Notes under the pieces: generated by a model | What the model saw: the letters and a program-made list of their open reading frames with translations, nothing else | Told to the model about the DNA's origin: nothing | Database searches by the model: none | Part shown: piece by piece, positions 1-7,639 of the stretch | Layout: every line of letters starts with the position of its first letter | Position numbering within the stretch: the first letter of the stretch is position 1 | Position numbers and translations under genes: made by a program | From: Polyangium mundeleinium | GTDB lineage: Bacteria > Myxococcota_A > Polyangia > Polyangiales > Polyangiaceae | Assembly (NCBI RefSeq): GCF_028369105.1 | Contig: NZ_JAQNDO010000001.1 | Coordinates: forward strand, 8,650,501-8,714,500 | Length of the DNA stretch: 64,000 nucleotides | Direction of reading: 5' to 3'

Positions 1-428
1 CGCGTTGCCGTGGGGTCAACTTGGCGAGCGCGCCCTGGAGGAACCGAAGGAACTCCGCGCGCTCGGCCGCAACCTCGGGCGAGACGTTGGGGGACACGAT
101 CTCCTCGGGGGAGACGTCCCCGCCTTTGGTGTGGCGTCGCTCGCGGCGTAGGTATTTGCAGGCCATCCGCGCCGTGATGACGAACAACCACGGACGCAGC
201 TCGTCCTCCGGGACGTCTGCGCCCGTGCGGCATGTCGCAGCCTCCCACAAAACGTCCTGCGTGACGTCGTCGCGATCGGCCGGGGAACTCATCCAGCGGC
301 CCGTCCATGCGAAAACGACGGGACGGAGCGCCGCGAGCGCAGCGAGGCGCGGAGGGGAACCGGAGGGCGGAGCGGGGGAGGCGTGGGCGAGGCTGGTCAC
401 GCTGGCTATATGTCGACCACGCGGGCAA
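1..428 (-). CDS. ECF-type RNA polymerase sigma factor, C-terminus cut by window edge
   Basis: The minus strand reads open from about 428 to the left edge. It contains a sigma-70 region 2 signature: an acidic DRDDVTQDVLWEA helix, then LRPWLFVITARMACKYLRRERR-like residues (aromatic and basic, the -10 recognition and melting face). After an acidic linker it enters region 4 at LTPRQR, where the window ends. ECF factors direct RNA polymerase to dedicated stress or envelope promoters. The start is uncertain: the TTG at 428 keeps the helix upstream of the DRDDV motif, while the ATG at 292 would delete part of region 2. No anti-sigma gene is visible. Family assignment is fairly sure; the target regulon is unknown. 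Confidence 0.6.
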   Translation of the reverse strand, partial: MPAWSTYSQRDQPRPRLPRSALRFPSAPRCARGAPSRRFRMDGPLDEFPGRSRRRHAGRFVGGCDMPHGRRRPGGRAASVVVRHHGADGLQIPTPRATPHQRRGRLPRGDRVPQRLARGCGRARGVPSVPPGRARQVDPTAT

Positions 429-495
429 ACATACCGACGGGGCCGGTCGATTTTTGCTGACCGTGGATGGTTCCTCACACAACGCTTGATCGGAC

Positions 496-819
496 GTGGT
501 GCGCATGGGCGGCACGAACGCACGCTTCCACATCTCGCATCGCATCACCCGCGGCGCTTCAACCGTTTCCGCCTCCGCTCCCGCCCCCGCGCCCGACGCT
601 TGGAAGCGTATAGAAGCAGGCGCACAAACCTTGCCGTTCGGTGATCTGAGCCAGTGCCCTCCTCTGAAGCTCGACGACGGGTTCATCGCGGTGACCGACG
701 AGACCGCGCCGACCGTGGAGCGCTTCGACGCGAAGGGCGAGCGCATCGAGGCGGTGCCGATGCCGGCGCCGATCTCGCCGACGGCGTCGCCGCGCTCCTC
801 CAGCGCTGATGGGTCCTAG
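496..819 (+). CDS. Hypothetical protein (107 aa), possibly a truncated gene
   Basis: This small open frame starts at GTG 496 (ATG at 505 is the alternative). The N-terminal third is Ala/Pro-rich. The middle (about residues 40-90) looks protein-like, with a WKRIEAGAQ stretch and an acidic segment ending in FIAVTDET. The tail is Ser/Pro-rich. It overlaps the end of the convergent LysR gene by 4 bases. I do not recognise a family. It could be the 5' remnant of a longer gene or a spurious frame in GC-rich DNA. Confidence 0.3.
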   Translation: MVRMGGTNARFHISHRITRGASTVSASAPAPAPDAWKRIEAGAQTLPFGDLSQCPPLKLDDGFIAVTDETAPTVERFDAKGERIEAVPMPAPISPTASPRSSSADGS

Positions 820-1718
820 CTTTCCTTCGACCTCGGGGCGCGCTGGTGCGGGAAAGCAGCGCAGAGGAGCTCGACAAAGGCAGACACCTTCGGACTGAGC
901 AACCTCCGCGATGTGTAGAGCGCCCAGATCTCGGTCCGCCGCTCGGGGACGCTACCCCAGCATATAAGCCTGCCCGAGCGCAGGTCCGCATCGACGAGCG
1001 AGCCCGGCAGCAGCGCGGCGCCCGCCCCGTTGCGAGCTGCCTGCCACGCCATCGACACCGAGGATGACCTGAGGACAGGCACGGGCGTGAAGGCCTCGAT
1101 CCCGTTCTTCCCTTCGACGAGCCACACCGGCATTCCTGCCGTCGTCGGCAGGATGATCGCTGGCACGCCGGTACTCGCCTCGTCGCCGGCTCGCCTTCCG
1201 GGCCTCTCGAGGGATGGCGGCGCGACGAGGAGGGTTTCCTCTCGCATGACGATCCTCCCGACGAGGCTCTCGTCGAGATGCGGATTGACGCGCACCACGA
1301 GATCGACGCCCTCGATCAGAGGATCGATCAGCCGGTTCTCGCTCAGGACCTCGAGAGCGATCTCGGGATAACGAGCCACGAAGCGCGCAGCGATCCGGCC
1401 CATGTAGAGGTCTGCGAACAGCTCCGGCACGCTCACTCTCAGGGGTCCGCGCGGACGGGAGAGCCCGCCGGCGAGGGCTTGGCCCACGTCCTCGATCTCG
1501 GCCAGCAAGCCGCCGGTTTGCCGGTGGAGCATCGCGCCCTCCTCCGTGAGCCGGAACGTCTTGGGACCACGCTCGACGAGCCGGACCCCCAGCGCGTCCT
1601 CCAGCTCCCTCAGGCGGCGTGACAAGGTCGTCTTCGGCTGCCCCGTGGCACGGCTCGCGCGGCCAATGCCGCCATGGCCGACGATCTCATGGAAGGCGAC
1701 GAGAGCGAGGAGGTCCAT
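816..1718 (-). CDS. LysR-family transcriptional regulator
   Basis: The protein has 300 residues, the usual LysR length. An N-terminal winged helix-turn-helix (about residues 2-60, with GIGRASRATGQPKTTLSRR followed by LEDALGVRLVERG) precedes a substrate-binding co-inducer domain (about 90-295) with the RGPLRVSVPELF and LVVRVN strands typical of the family. It is transcribed divergently from the NmrA-like reductase gene, with 116 bp between the starts, so control of that gene and of itself is the natural inference. No effector can be named. Confidence 0.88.
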   Translation of the reverse strand: MDLLALVAFHEIVGHGGIGRASRATGQPKTTLSRRLRELEDALGVRLVERGPKTFRLTEEGAMLHRQTGGLLAEIEDVGQALAGGLSRPRGPLRVSVPELFADLYMGRIAARFVARYPEIALEVLSENRLIDPLIEGVDLVVRVNPHLDESLVGRIVMREETLLVAPPSLERPGRRAGDEASTGVPAIILPTTAGMPVWLVEGKNGIEAFTPVPVLRSSSVSMAWQAARNGAGAALLPGSLVDADLRSGRLICWGSVPERRTEIWALYTSRRLLSPKVSAFVELLCAAFPHQRAPRSKES

Positions 1719-1834
1719 GGGTGTACCGTCAGTGGAACGCCGAGCGCCAAAGCAGCCACTATCACTCGACGGCAGGAGGATTCAACGTGCGACTCGGGAC
1801 GCGGCGTGCGTCCTGAGACGTCACGGAGGAACTC

Positions 1835-2707
1835 ATGGCAATTCTGGCGATCGGCGGTACAGGACAGATCGGCTCCCACGTGGTCGAGGCGCTGGCGAGG
1901 CGGGGTGCGGAGGTCCGCGCGTTCGGAAGTGAGCCGTCTCCACGTGGGGCGCCCGCCGGCGTCGAGGAGGTGATTGGCGACATCTTCGATATTGAGCTCA
2001 TGCGCCGTCTGCTCCGCGAGGCCAGCACGGTGTTCGTCCTGAACCCGGCCGTCGCGGACGAGCTCGCCAGGGTGCTCCTCACACTCAGCCTGATCGACGA
2101 GGCGAGGATCCAGCGCGTCGTCTACCTCTCGATGATGGGGGTCGACCGCTTTACCGACGCGTCGAGGGCGGCCGCAAAGCTCGCGGCCGAGCAGACGATC
2201 CGGCAGCTCGGCCTCCCCACCACAATCCTGAGGCCGAACGCGGTCTTCCAGAACGACGTTCCGTTGAAGGATGCGATTACCAGACACCATCGTTACACGA
2301 CCCCGCTCGGCAGCGTCGGCGTCACGGTGGTGGACCTCCTCGATGTCGCCGAGGTCGCGGCCCTCGAGCTCCTGCGACGCGAGCGGTCGGCCGCGCCACT
2401 CCCGACCGAGGTGATCGAGGTCGTCGGCCCGGAGGCGCACACGGGGCAGAGCATCGTTCGGTTGTGGTCCGACGTGCTCGGCGAGAACGTCACCTACGAG
2501 GGGGACGATCTCGATGCCGTGGAGCAACGGATGCGCGGCGTGATGCCGGCTGCGGGGGCGTATGATCTGAAGCTCGTGTTCCGTGGCATCCTTCGCGAAG
2601 GAGTGCTCGGCGCCCCTGGCGCCGCCGAGCGACTCGTCGCGATGCTCGGCCGCCCGTTGCGGACGTATCGCTCGTTCGCCCTCACGATGGCCGGCGCGTC
2701 CTCGTAG
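1835..2707 (+). CDS. NmrA/SDR-type NAD(P)-binding oxidoreductase
   Basis: A 290-residue protein of the atypical short-chain dehydrogenase type. The N-terminal Rossmann motif GGTGQIGSHV lies at residues 6-15. The VVYLSMMGVDRF and LPTTILRPNAVFQND stretches are typical of NmrA/ycdF-like NAD(P)H-binding proteins that act as redox sensors or quinone/carbonyl reductases. The classical YxxxK pair is not evident, as is common in NmrA-like members. A GGAGGA ribosome-binding site sits 7 bases before the ATG. Expression is probably controlled by the divergent LysR gene. The substrate is unknown. Confidence 0.82.
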   Translation: MAILAIGGTGQIGSHVVEALARRGAEVRAFGSEPSPRGAPAGVEEVIGDIFDIELMRRLLREASTVFVLNPAVADELARVLLTLSLIDEARIQRVVYLSMMGVDRFTDASRAAAKLAAEQTIRQLGLPTTILRPNAVFQNDVPLKDAITRHHRYTTPLGSVGVTVVDLLDVAEVAALELLRRERSAAPLPTEVIEVVGPEAHTGQSIVRLWSDVLGENVTYEGDDLDAVEQRMRGVMPAAGAYDLKLVFRGILREGVLGAPGAAERLVAMLGRPLRTYRSFALTMAGASS

Positions 2708-2734
2708 CCGTGCAGTTCGCTCGTCCAGCGTGCA

Positions 2735-3097
2735 CGACCGCTTCGACCGTCGCGCTCGGCGAGCTTCGTTCGAGGAGGTGGCGCGGAGGAGGGCGGCGAG
2801 CATGTCGGCCTGCTCCTGGGTGGCGAAGTCTTTCGTGCCGCGCGCCATGAGCTGCATGCTCTTCGCGTGGAGCTCGGCGATGCGCCGCAGGCTCCCGGCG
2901 TGGGCAACGTCGTCCTTCGAGAAGGCGACGTCGAGGCGGCGGAGCGTGGCCAGCGCCGAGGCGTAGGCGATGACGTCACCGTGGCGGGACTTGGCGATGC
3001 GCTCGATGTCGTCGTCGTAGACGCACGGCACCTCGGCGGAGCACTTAGGGCAAATAACCAGCAGCGAGAGTTGCCCCAGGGGCACACGCTTACGCAT
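2735..3097 (-). pseudogene. Chimeric zinc-ribbon ORF fused to a transposase tail
   Basis: On the minus strand an ATG at 3097 opens a frame whose first dozen residues (MRKRVPLGQLSL) are those of the C-terminus of an IS91-type transposase, identical to the copy near 7.6 kb. It then continues as VICPKCSAEVPCVYDDD and a helical segment rich in Lys, Arg and Ala. CxxC plus a further Cys suggests half a zinc ribbon. The frame has no stop near 2.7 kb and runs on antisense through the NmrA gene, so the natural 3' end is lost; protein-like composition ends around 2735. I read it as a remnant made by a mobile-element rearrangement, though a short functional product cannot be excluded. Confidence 0.4.
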
Positions 3098-3145
3098 CGG
3101 CGGTCCACGCGCCGAGAGCCCCGCGCGGGCCAACCCTTCGCGAAT
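3041..3145. repeat. Copy 1 of the 21-bp + 85-bp transposase-end duplication
   Basis: Positions 3041-3061 equal 7292-7312 and positions 3061-3145 equal 7555-7639 exactly. Here the two blocks abut with a one-base overlap; in the second locus they are 242 bp apart. The 85-bp block encodes the last residues of the IS91-type transposase on the minus strand. It marks a deleted or recombined copy of that element's end. Confidence 0.85.
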
Positions 3146-3530
3146 TCCTCCCGCTCGCGCGCTGGGCCCTCGATCCGTGGCTCCCCATCGTCGTCGCGCG
3201 CCCGAACCCGCACCGCCTCCTCTTCCCGCTCTCCTCGGGCGCGCGACGCCAAGCGAAGAAGGCCCCCGCCGAGTGGCCGGGCACCCCCGGCAGGAATCGG
3301 ACCTGCTTCTAGCAGCCCCCTCGAACCACACGGAGATCAGCAGCAACACAGCGGTGATCCCGGCCGTTCTGCGAGATCGAGGGGGCGAGCTGGAGATGAC
3401 CGCGACGAGACGTTCCGAGACCCTCCGGTGCGTGGGTTGGGGCAACAGTAGGGCAACGCTGGCGAGCGGACTTGGCAGGGTGGTTGGAGGGACGCGGTTC
3501 CAGCGTTGACGGTCGGATTTTACGATCGGT
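3146..3530. other. Intergenic stretch, no supported gene
   Basis: About 385 bases between the transposase-end fragment and the repeat-protein gene. All open frames here are Arg/Pro/Ser-rich and look like GC-bias artefacts. On the minus strand around 3283-3315 there is a short stretch resembling a tRNA T-arm (GCAGG, 7-nt loop, CCTGC), without a convincing tRNA body. Confidence 0.5.
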
Positions 3531-4349
3531 TCACTTCGCGCAAGCCCACGTGGCCGTCTTGTTGTTCTTGACGCTCAGCGACCAGTCCCCGCTGGCGGTG
3601 GAGGGAGCCGCGATCAAGGCGCCGTCGTTCCAGTCGTTCTGGTTGAGCGCGCCCGTGATCCCGGTGAGCGCGCAGCCCTTGATGCCCGTGCCCGAGGTGA
3701 TCGTGACGGTGTTCGTTGCAGAGGCTGCGGCGGACACAGAGCCCGAGGTGCACACCGTTCCTTGCGGGAAGTCCACGCACGTGCCGAAAACCCGCGCGTG
3801 CGAGCCATCGTAGGGGTCAGTAGGGAGATTGGCCTCGACGTACCATCCCGTTGTCGGGTGGGTTGCGTCCGTCGATGTCTTCTTGACCACGCGCGCGAAG
3901 TTGCTGCTGCTGCTCCACGCGCCGGTAATGCCCCAGATGCCGGAGAGGTAGCATTGCCGCAGGTTGTTCGGGTCGAGGTCGGTAATCTTGACGGGGGCGG
4001 CGACGCCGCTATCGCTCTTCCACGTGGCGTCGTCGCGAACGTTGCTGGGGAAGCAAGTGGCTTTGGCATTCACAGGATTGTTATCCCAGACCCTCTGGTT
4101 GTGCTGGTCCGTGTAGGCACCACCGTGCGCATACAGCCAAGTCCCGGTCAACGGATACTTGGCACCCACCCAGGCCATCGATTCCACGTCGTTGGACCAT
4201 TCTCCGCCGCGATTGAGGTTCCCTGCGACACCGCTGAGGACGCAGGTCTGGGGAGACGTCGAGGAGATGTCAATCCCGTCGTAGTCCGTCGTGGTCCCCC
4301 ACGCCCAGTAGCCCCATCCGGACAGCGCAGCCGCGCACCCAGAAGCCAC
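3531..4349 (-). CDS. Probable exported protein with three CxLSG two-cysteine repeats
   Basis: A 272-residue product from a GTG start at 4349. It is built of three units that begin C-x-L-(S/T)-G-(V/I)-x-G and end with a second Cys: Cys36-Cys99, Cys133-Cys191 and Cys226-Cys270. It finishes in CAK, two residues after the last Cys. The same units, and the preceding W-x-G-T-T...YDG stretch, occur in the extracellular part of the kinase encoded upstream on the same strand. Paired cysteines and an Asn/Thr/Trp-rich composition fit an exported, disulfide-bonded protein. No good signal peptide precedes this start; the next frame upstream has MKITMTVPMFRHL (ATG about 4415), so a single-base frameshift may hide the true N-terminus. 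I do not recognise the repeat as a named domain. Confidence 0.75.
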   Translation of the reverse strand: MASGCAAALSGWGYWAWGTTTDYDGIDISSTSPQTCVLSGVAGNLNRGGEWSNDVESMAWVGAKYPLTGTWLYAHGGAYTDQHNQRVWDNNPVNAKATCFPSNVRDDATWKSDSGVAAPVKITDLDPNNLRQCYLSGIWGITGAWSSSSNFARVVKKTSTDATHPTTGWYVEANLPTDPYDGSHARVFGTCVDFPQGTVCTSGSVSAAASATNTVTITSGTGIKGCALTGITGALNQNDWNDGALIAAPSTASGDWSLSVKNNKTATWACAK

Positions 4350-4720
4350 GCTGAAGTCATGCGGGTGAGGTGACGGAACATCGGAACAGTCATCGTGATC
4401 TTCATTCGTTTTCTCTCGCTTGCTTCACACGCATTCGGCGGCGCGTGACCTCTGAGGTAGAGCCACGTTCGCTCGCGTCGTGACCGTCGAAATCCTACTG
4501 GGACAAAAAAGGGCGGCGAGGGCGGGGATTGGGCCGCGTGGATCCTGTGCATGGTGCTGTCTGACAACGCCGGGCTCGACGTTTCGTTGAGCACGGGGAG
4601 CCACGCCTCGTCGTCGAGATCGTAGCGTGAGCCGCCGCCGCCCCGGGGCGGAGGTGCGCCACGGGCCCTCGATATCCGTCCTGTCGAGTGCGAACGAGCA
4701 GCACCCTCGCGGGTTGTCAT
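4350..4720 (-). CDS. Possible small ORF coupled to the sigma factor stop codon
   Basis: An ATG at 4720 overlaps the sigma factor's TGA (ATGA), a classic translational-coupling arrangement. The frame encodes a basic, Pro/Gly-rich head, an acidic segment (YDLDDEAWLPVLNETSSPAL), another basic region and then MKITMTVPMFRHLTRMTS. It stays open out of frame into the repeat-protein gene, as far as 4148. Either it is a short independent gene, perhaps a regulator of the sigma factor, or it is the N-terminal part of the repeat protein separated by a frameshift near 4350-4360. No known domain is visible. Confidence 0.35.
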
Positions 4721-5364
4721 TCCGACACGAGCTTCTCAGCGCGAGCCATCTCGTGCAGCCGCTCCTTGAGCCGTTCGAAGCGCTTGCGAAGCGCCGCGGC
4801 GCTGACCCCCCCCATCACGCTCGCCACGTCGGTCCAAGCGAGGTCCCGATCCACGCGGAGGATGAGCAGCATTTGGTCCTCCGGGTCGAGTCGTTCACGC
4901 AAGAGAACGAAGGCCGACTTGGCTTCGCTCTTCAAATGGGGCAGCGTCTCGGAGCTCAACTGCGCCGCGAGCTGCAGGATTTCCGCAATGTCCGTCATGG
5001 GCGTTCGACGCAGGTGGCGCCGCTCCCTCTTTTGCGTTCGATCGAATCGCCCAAGTTGATGTCGAGCGAGCGTGTAGACCCACGTTCTAAGCGAACAGCG
5101 CCACTCGAAGACAGTGATGCCCGCCCATAGGTCGAAGCTGAAGTCACCAAAGATGTCCGCTGCATCGTGCTCCGAGCTGACGATCGCGAGTAGGAAGCCG
5201 AAGATTTCTGGCCCATACGCTTGCAAAGTGCCTGTCACCACCTGCCTGAACTCACCGGCACGAAATAGGCTATGCATCTGGGCCTCGAATTCGCTCCTTT
5301 CTGCCGAATTTTCAGGCAACTTACATCGGACAAGTGTATCGGGCACGTTTCCAGCTCCTCCCAA
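4717..5364 (-). CDS. ECF-like sigma factor paired with a Ser/Thr kinase
   Basis: A 215-residue sigma-70-family protein. Region 2 includes LQAYGPEIFGFLLAIV, the segment SEHDAADIFGDFSFDLW in place of the usual DAEDLVQE-type core-binding helix, and FEWRCSLRTWVYTLARHQLGRF, the promoter-melting helix. Region 4 is at the C-terminus (RLDPEDQMLLILRVDRDLAWTDVA...ALRKRFERLKERL), a helix-turn-helix that would bind the -35 element. Its ATG lies 3 bp after the kinase stop codon, so the two are co-transcribed. No classical anti-sigma gene is adjacent; kinase control of the sigma factor is therefore the likely mode, as known for some STK-linked ECF groups. Confidence 0.85.
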   Translation of the reverse strand: MGGAGNVPDTLVRCKLPENSAERSEFEAQMHSLFRAGEFRQVVTGTLQAYGPEIFGFLLAIVSSEHDAADIFGDFSFDLWAGITVFEWRCSLRTWVYTLARHQLGRFDRTQKRERRHLRRTPMTDIAEILQLAAQLSSETLPHLKSEAKSAFVLLRERLDPEDQMLLILRVDRDLAWTDVASVMGGVSAAALRKRFERLKERLHEMARAEKLVSE

Positions 5365-5367
5365 GGT

Positions 5368-7023
5368 TTACTTGATGCAAACGTACGACAAGCGCTTTCC
5401 CTTCGTGGCATACACTTGCCACGCCTTCGTCTGCTTATCGTAGCGGATGCCCGCTCCATCGTACAACTCGTTCGTGCGAAACCTGCCGCCGACACCGGCG
5501 AGAAAACATACTGTTGCGTCGGGGGGCAGGTCCTGCTTCGGTACGCCGTTCTTCAATGGTGCCGCTTGACCCTCTAGGTTTCCGGACGTGAATTCACGAC
5601 CGATGTCCATGCACGCTGCGTAGGCGCGGAGCCCAAGCTTCCCCGAGCTCGCGCGGCTCCCCCCGAGCCACCAATTTTGCCCATCGTGCCAAACACGTAT
5701 GTCATCCAATTCGGATTCCAAACCGTCAACGCCGATGATTTCGGTGAGGAAGCATTGACGACGCGGCGTCACGGCCGCGAGCAGGGTCGGATGCGAATCG
5801 TTCGACGCGCTGTCCCAGCTCTTGACACCGGTATATCCGGCTGCGCTATCGATGCACGTCGATTCGGCGTGCACAATCGCTCCGCCGGGAGAGTCCACTT
5901 CCATCCGCCACCGCATGGTCTGTGGATCCTCGTAAAGACCCGCGCGCGCGGGCCTCGTCCAGTCTGCTCCCTCGAGGTCGCCGAAGAGCCCCGTAAGGAA
6001 GCACGTAAGATCGGCCGTCGCACCCAAGTCCGCATCCGACCCATCGTAGGTGGTGCCGGTCCACGTATGGGGCTCGACGACCAGCGCTTTGGGGCGCAAC
6101 GCGACGAGCCCGAGGGATGATGCCATTGCGATGGTGATGCCTAGCGCCCAAAAACGCCGCGAACTCGACCGGCGCGCGAGTTCGAGCTGCGTAGCCAGGG
6201 CCTCCATCGATTCCCAGCGACGGCTTGGGTCTTCTTCGAACCCGCGAGCGATGATTCGACGGATCCGGCTGGGGACGCGCGGAATGCCGGTAAGCGCTTC
6301 ACGAAGGGCGACACAATACGAGTATTGGTCGGATCGCGCATCCGTCATGCCTGTGCGCTGCTCCGGTGATGCGTACGCCGGTGTACCTGCAGGAACGTGG
6401 CTTTGACCGATGCCAAGCTGCTCCTCCTCGCTGGCCATCTGTGGGGAGATAACCCGAGCAAGCCCGAAATCTGCCACCCTCACTCGCGCGTCTTTGCCGA
6501 TGAGCACATTGTCCGGCTTGAAATCGTGGTGCACGAGGCCTGCCATGTGGGCCGCCGCAAGCCCCCGTGCTGCTTGCAAGAATTTATCGAGGATTTCCTG
6601 CCAGCTGCGGGGTCGTTCGTTCAACCAGCTCCGGAGCGTTCCCGCGTCCACGTACTCCATTGCAAGGAAGACCTGCCCTGCATGCGTTCCAACTTCGTAG
6701 ATGGTGACGACGTTGGGGTGAGTGCAGCGTGCCAGGACCCTTGCCTCACGGAGCATGAACTTTTCCGCACGCGCGTCGGCGAAACGTAGAAGCTTGAGCG
6801 CAACCGGCCGATCGAGCCGAATATCGCGCGCGAGGAAGACGATTCCCATTCCACCTCGACCCAGAGTTCGCTCGACTCGGAATGCATCATCGACGATGGC
6901 GCCCACTTCCAAGGAGACGGGGGGCTGCATCGCCGGCGCCCGAGCCACTTTGCGAACGAAGCTGTCTACAGACTCGCTTCTCGTCGCTGGATCCGCATCT
7001 CTCGACGCGTTGTTGTTCGTCAT
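5368..7023 (-). CDS. Transmembrane Ser/Thr protein kinase with CxLTG-repeat ectodomain
   Basis: 551 residues from ATG 7023 (an upstream ATG at 7077 adds a Pro-rich leader). The cytoplasmic Hanks-type kinase domain has the GRGGMG loop (about 55-60), VALK lysine (77), catalytic loop HHDFKPDN (165-172, with His replacing the usual Arg of HRD), DFG (185-187) and SPE (219-221). The C-lobe looks about 30 residues short: after SDQYSYCVALREALTG it jumps to VPSRIRRIIARGF. One membrane segment lies at about 291-309. The exterior part carries three repeats with Cys341-390, 424-471 and 506-549, ending in VCIK, matching the exported repeat protein downstream. It is probably a sensor kinase acting on the adjoining sigma factor. 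Confidence 0.88.
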   Translation of the reverse strand: MTNNNASRDADPATRSESVDSFVRKVARAPAMQPPVSLEVGAIVDDAFRVERTLGRGGMGIVFLARDIRLDRPVALKLLRFADARAEKFMLREARVLARCTHPNVVTIYEVGTHAGQVFLAMEYVDAGTLRSWLNERPRSWQEILDKFLQAARGLAAAHMAGLVHHDFKPDNVLIGKDARVRVADFGLARVISPQMASEEEQLGIGQSHVPAGTPAYASPEQRTGMTDARSDQYSYCVALREALTGIPRVPSRIRRIIARGFEEDPSRRWESMEALATQLELARRSSSRRFWALGITIAMASSLGLVALRPKALVVEPHTWTGTTYDGSDADLGATADLTCFLTGLFGDLEGADWTRPARAGLYEDPQTMRWRMEVDSPGGAIVHAESTCIDSAAGYTGVKSWDSASNDSHPTLLAAVTPRRQCFLTEIIGVDGLESELDDIRVWHDGQNWWLGGSRASSGKLGLRAYAACMDIGREFTSGNLEGQAAPLKNGVPKQDLPPDATVCFLAGVGGRFRTNELYDGAGIRYDKQTKAWQVYATKGKRLSYVCIK

Positions 7024-7554
7024 CGCAATGCTAGTATATCCGGCCGTCGGGTGCGGTGGAAGAGGGGGAACGCGCACACCGCTTCAAGCTCCCCGAACAA
7101 GCGCCCCGCAACCGCTGAGACCTTCTATGTCGTTCCAGACAGAGGTGGTGCCCCTCGACCGGACGCGGCCCGTGCGATGCCCCACCCATCGCCCCGTTCG
7201 TTGCCCCGCCCCTGCTGCGGCTCGCCGGGGCCCCTCGGGGGGATCCGGCAGGGCTCCCGGCGTCGACTTCAGCTCGGGCCGCACGAGAAGTGCACTTAGG
7301 GCAAATAACCAGCCCATTTCACCCTCGAGCAGGAACCGTCGCCCCGCCGCCCCCCGCCGCGGCCGTATCCCCGACTACGGCATGACGCCACCACACGTGG
7401 GCCTCGCGCGGAAAGTCGAGCTCGTCATCGAATTCTTTTGCACTGCGGGCACACGTACGCATCGGCGCCGGCAAACAGCAGCAAACAGCGAGCGCGAGAC
7501 GTCCACCAAAGGCGGCGCCTCAGGGCTGCTCTCGCCGGTGCGCTTTCGGGAATG
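7024..7554. other. Intergenic stretch with IS-end-like 21-mer
   Basis: 530 bases between the kinase start and the transposase remnant. The only clear landmark is the 21-bp sequence at 7292-7312 that is repeated at 3041-3061. Frames here are low-complexity Arg/Pro/Gly and I support no gene. The kinase promoter must lie in the left part, but I see no convincing -35/-10 pair. Confidence 0.45.
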
Positions 7555-7639
7555 GCAGCGAGAGTTGCCCCAGGGGCACACGCTTACGCATCGGCGGTCC
7601 ACGCGCCGAGAGCCCCGCGCGGGCCAACCCTTCGCGAAT
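7292..7639. repeat. Copy 2 of the 21-bp and 85-bp duplicated blocks
   Basis: Contains the 21-mer at 7292-7312 and the 85-mer at 7555-7639, both exact matches to the locus at 3041-3145, separated here by 242 bp. The 85-mer is the 3' end of the transposase reading frame on the minus strand. The 21-mer lies beyond that 3' end and may mark the end of the original element. Confidence 0.8.

Noticed and set aside
3275-3330. tRNA-like T-arm on the minus strand (GCAGG, loop TCCGATT, CCTGC)
   Set aside because: The loop lacks the invariant second T, and no matching acceptor, D-arm or anticodon arm can be built around it; at most an old attachment-site relic.
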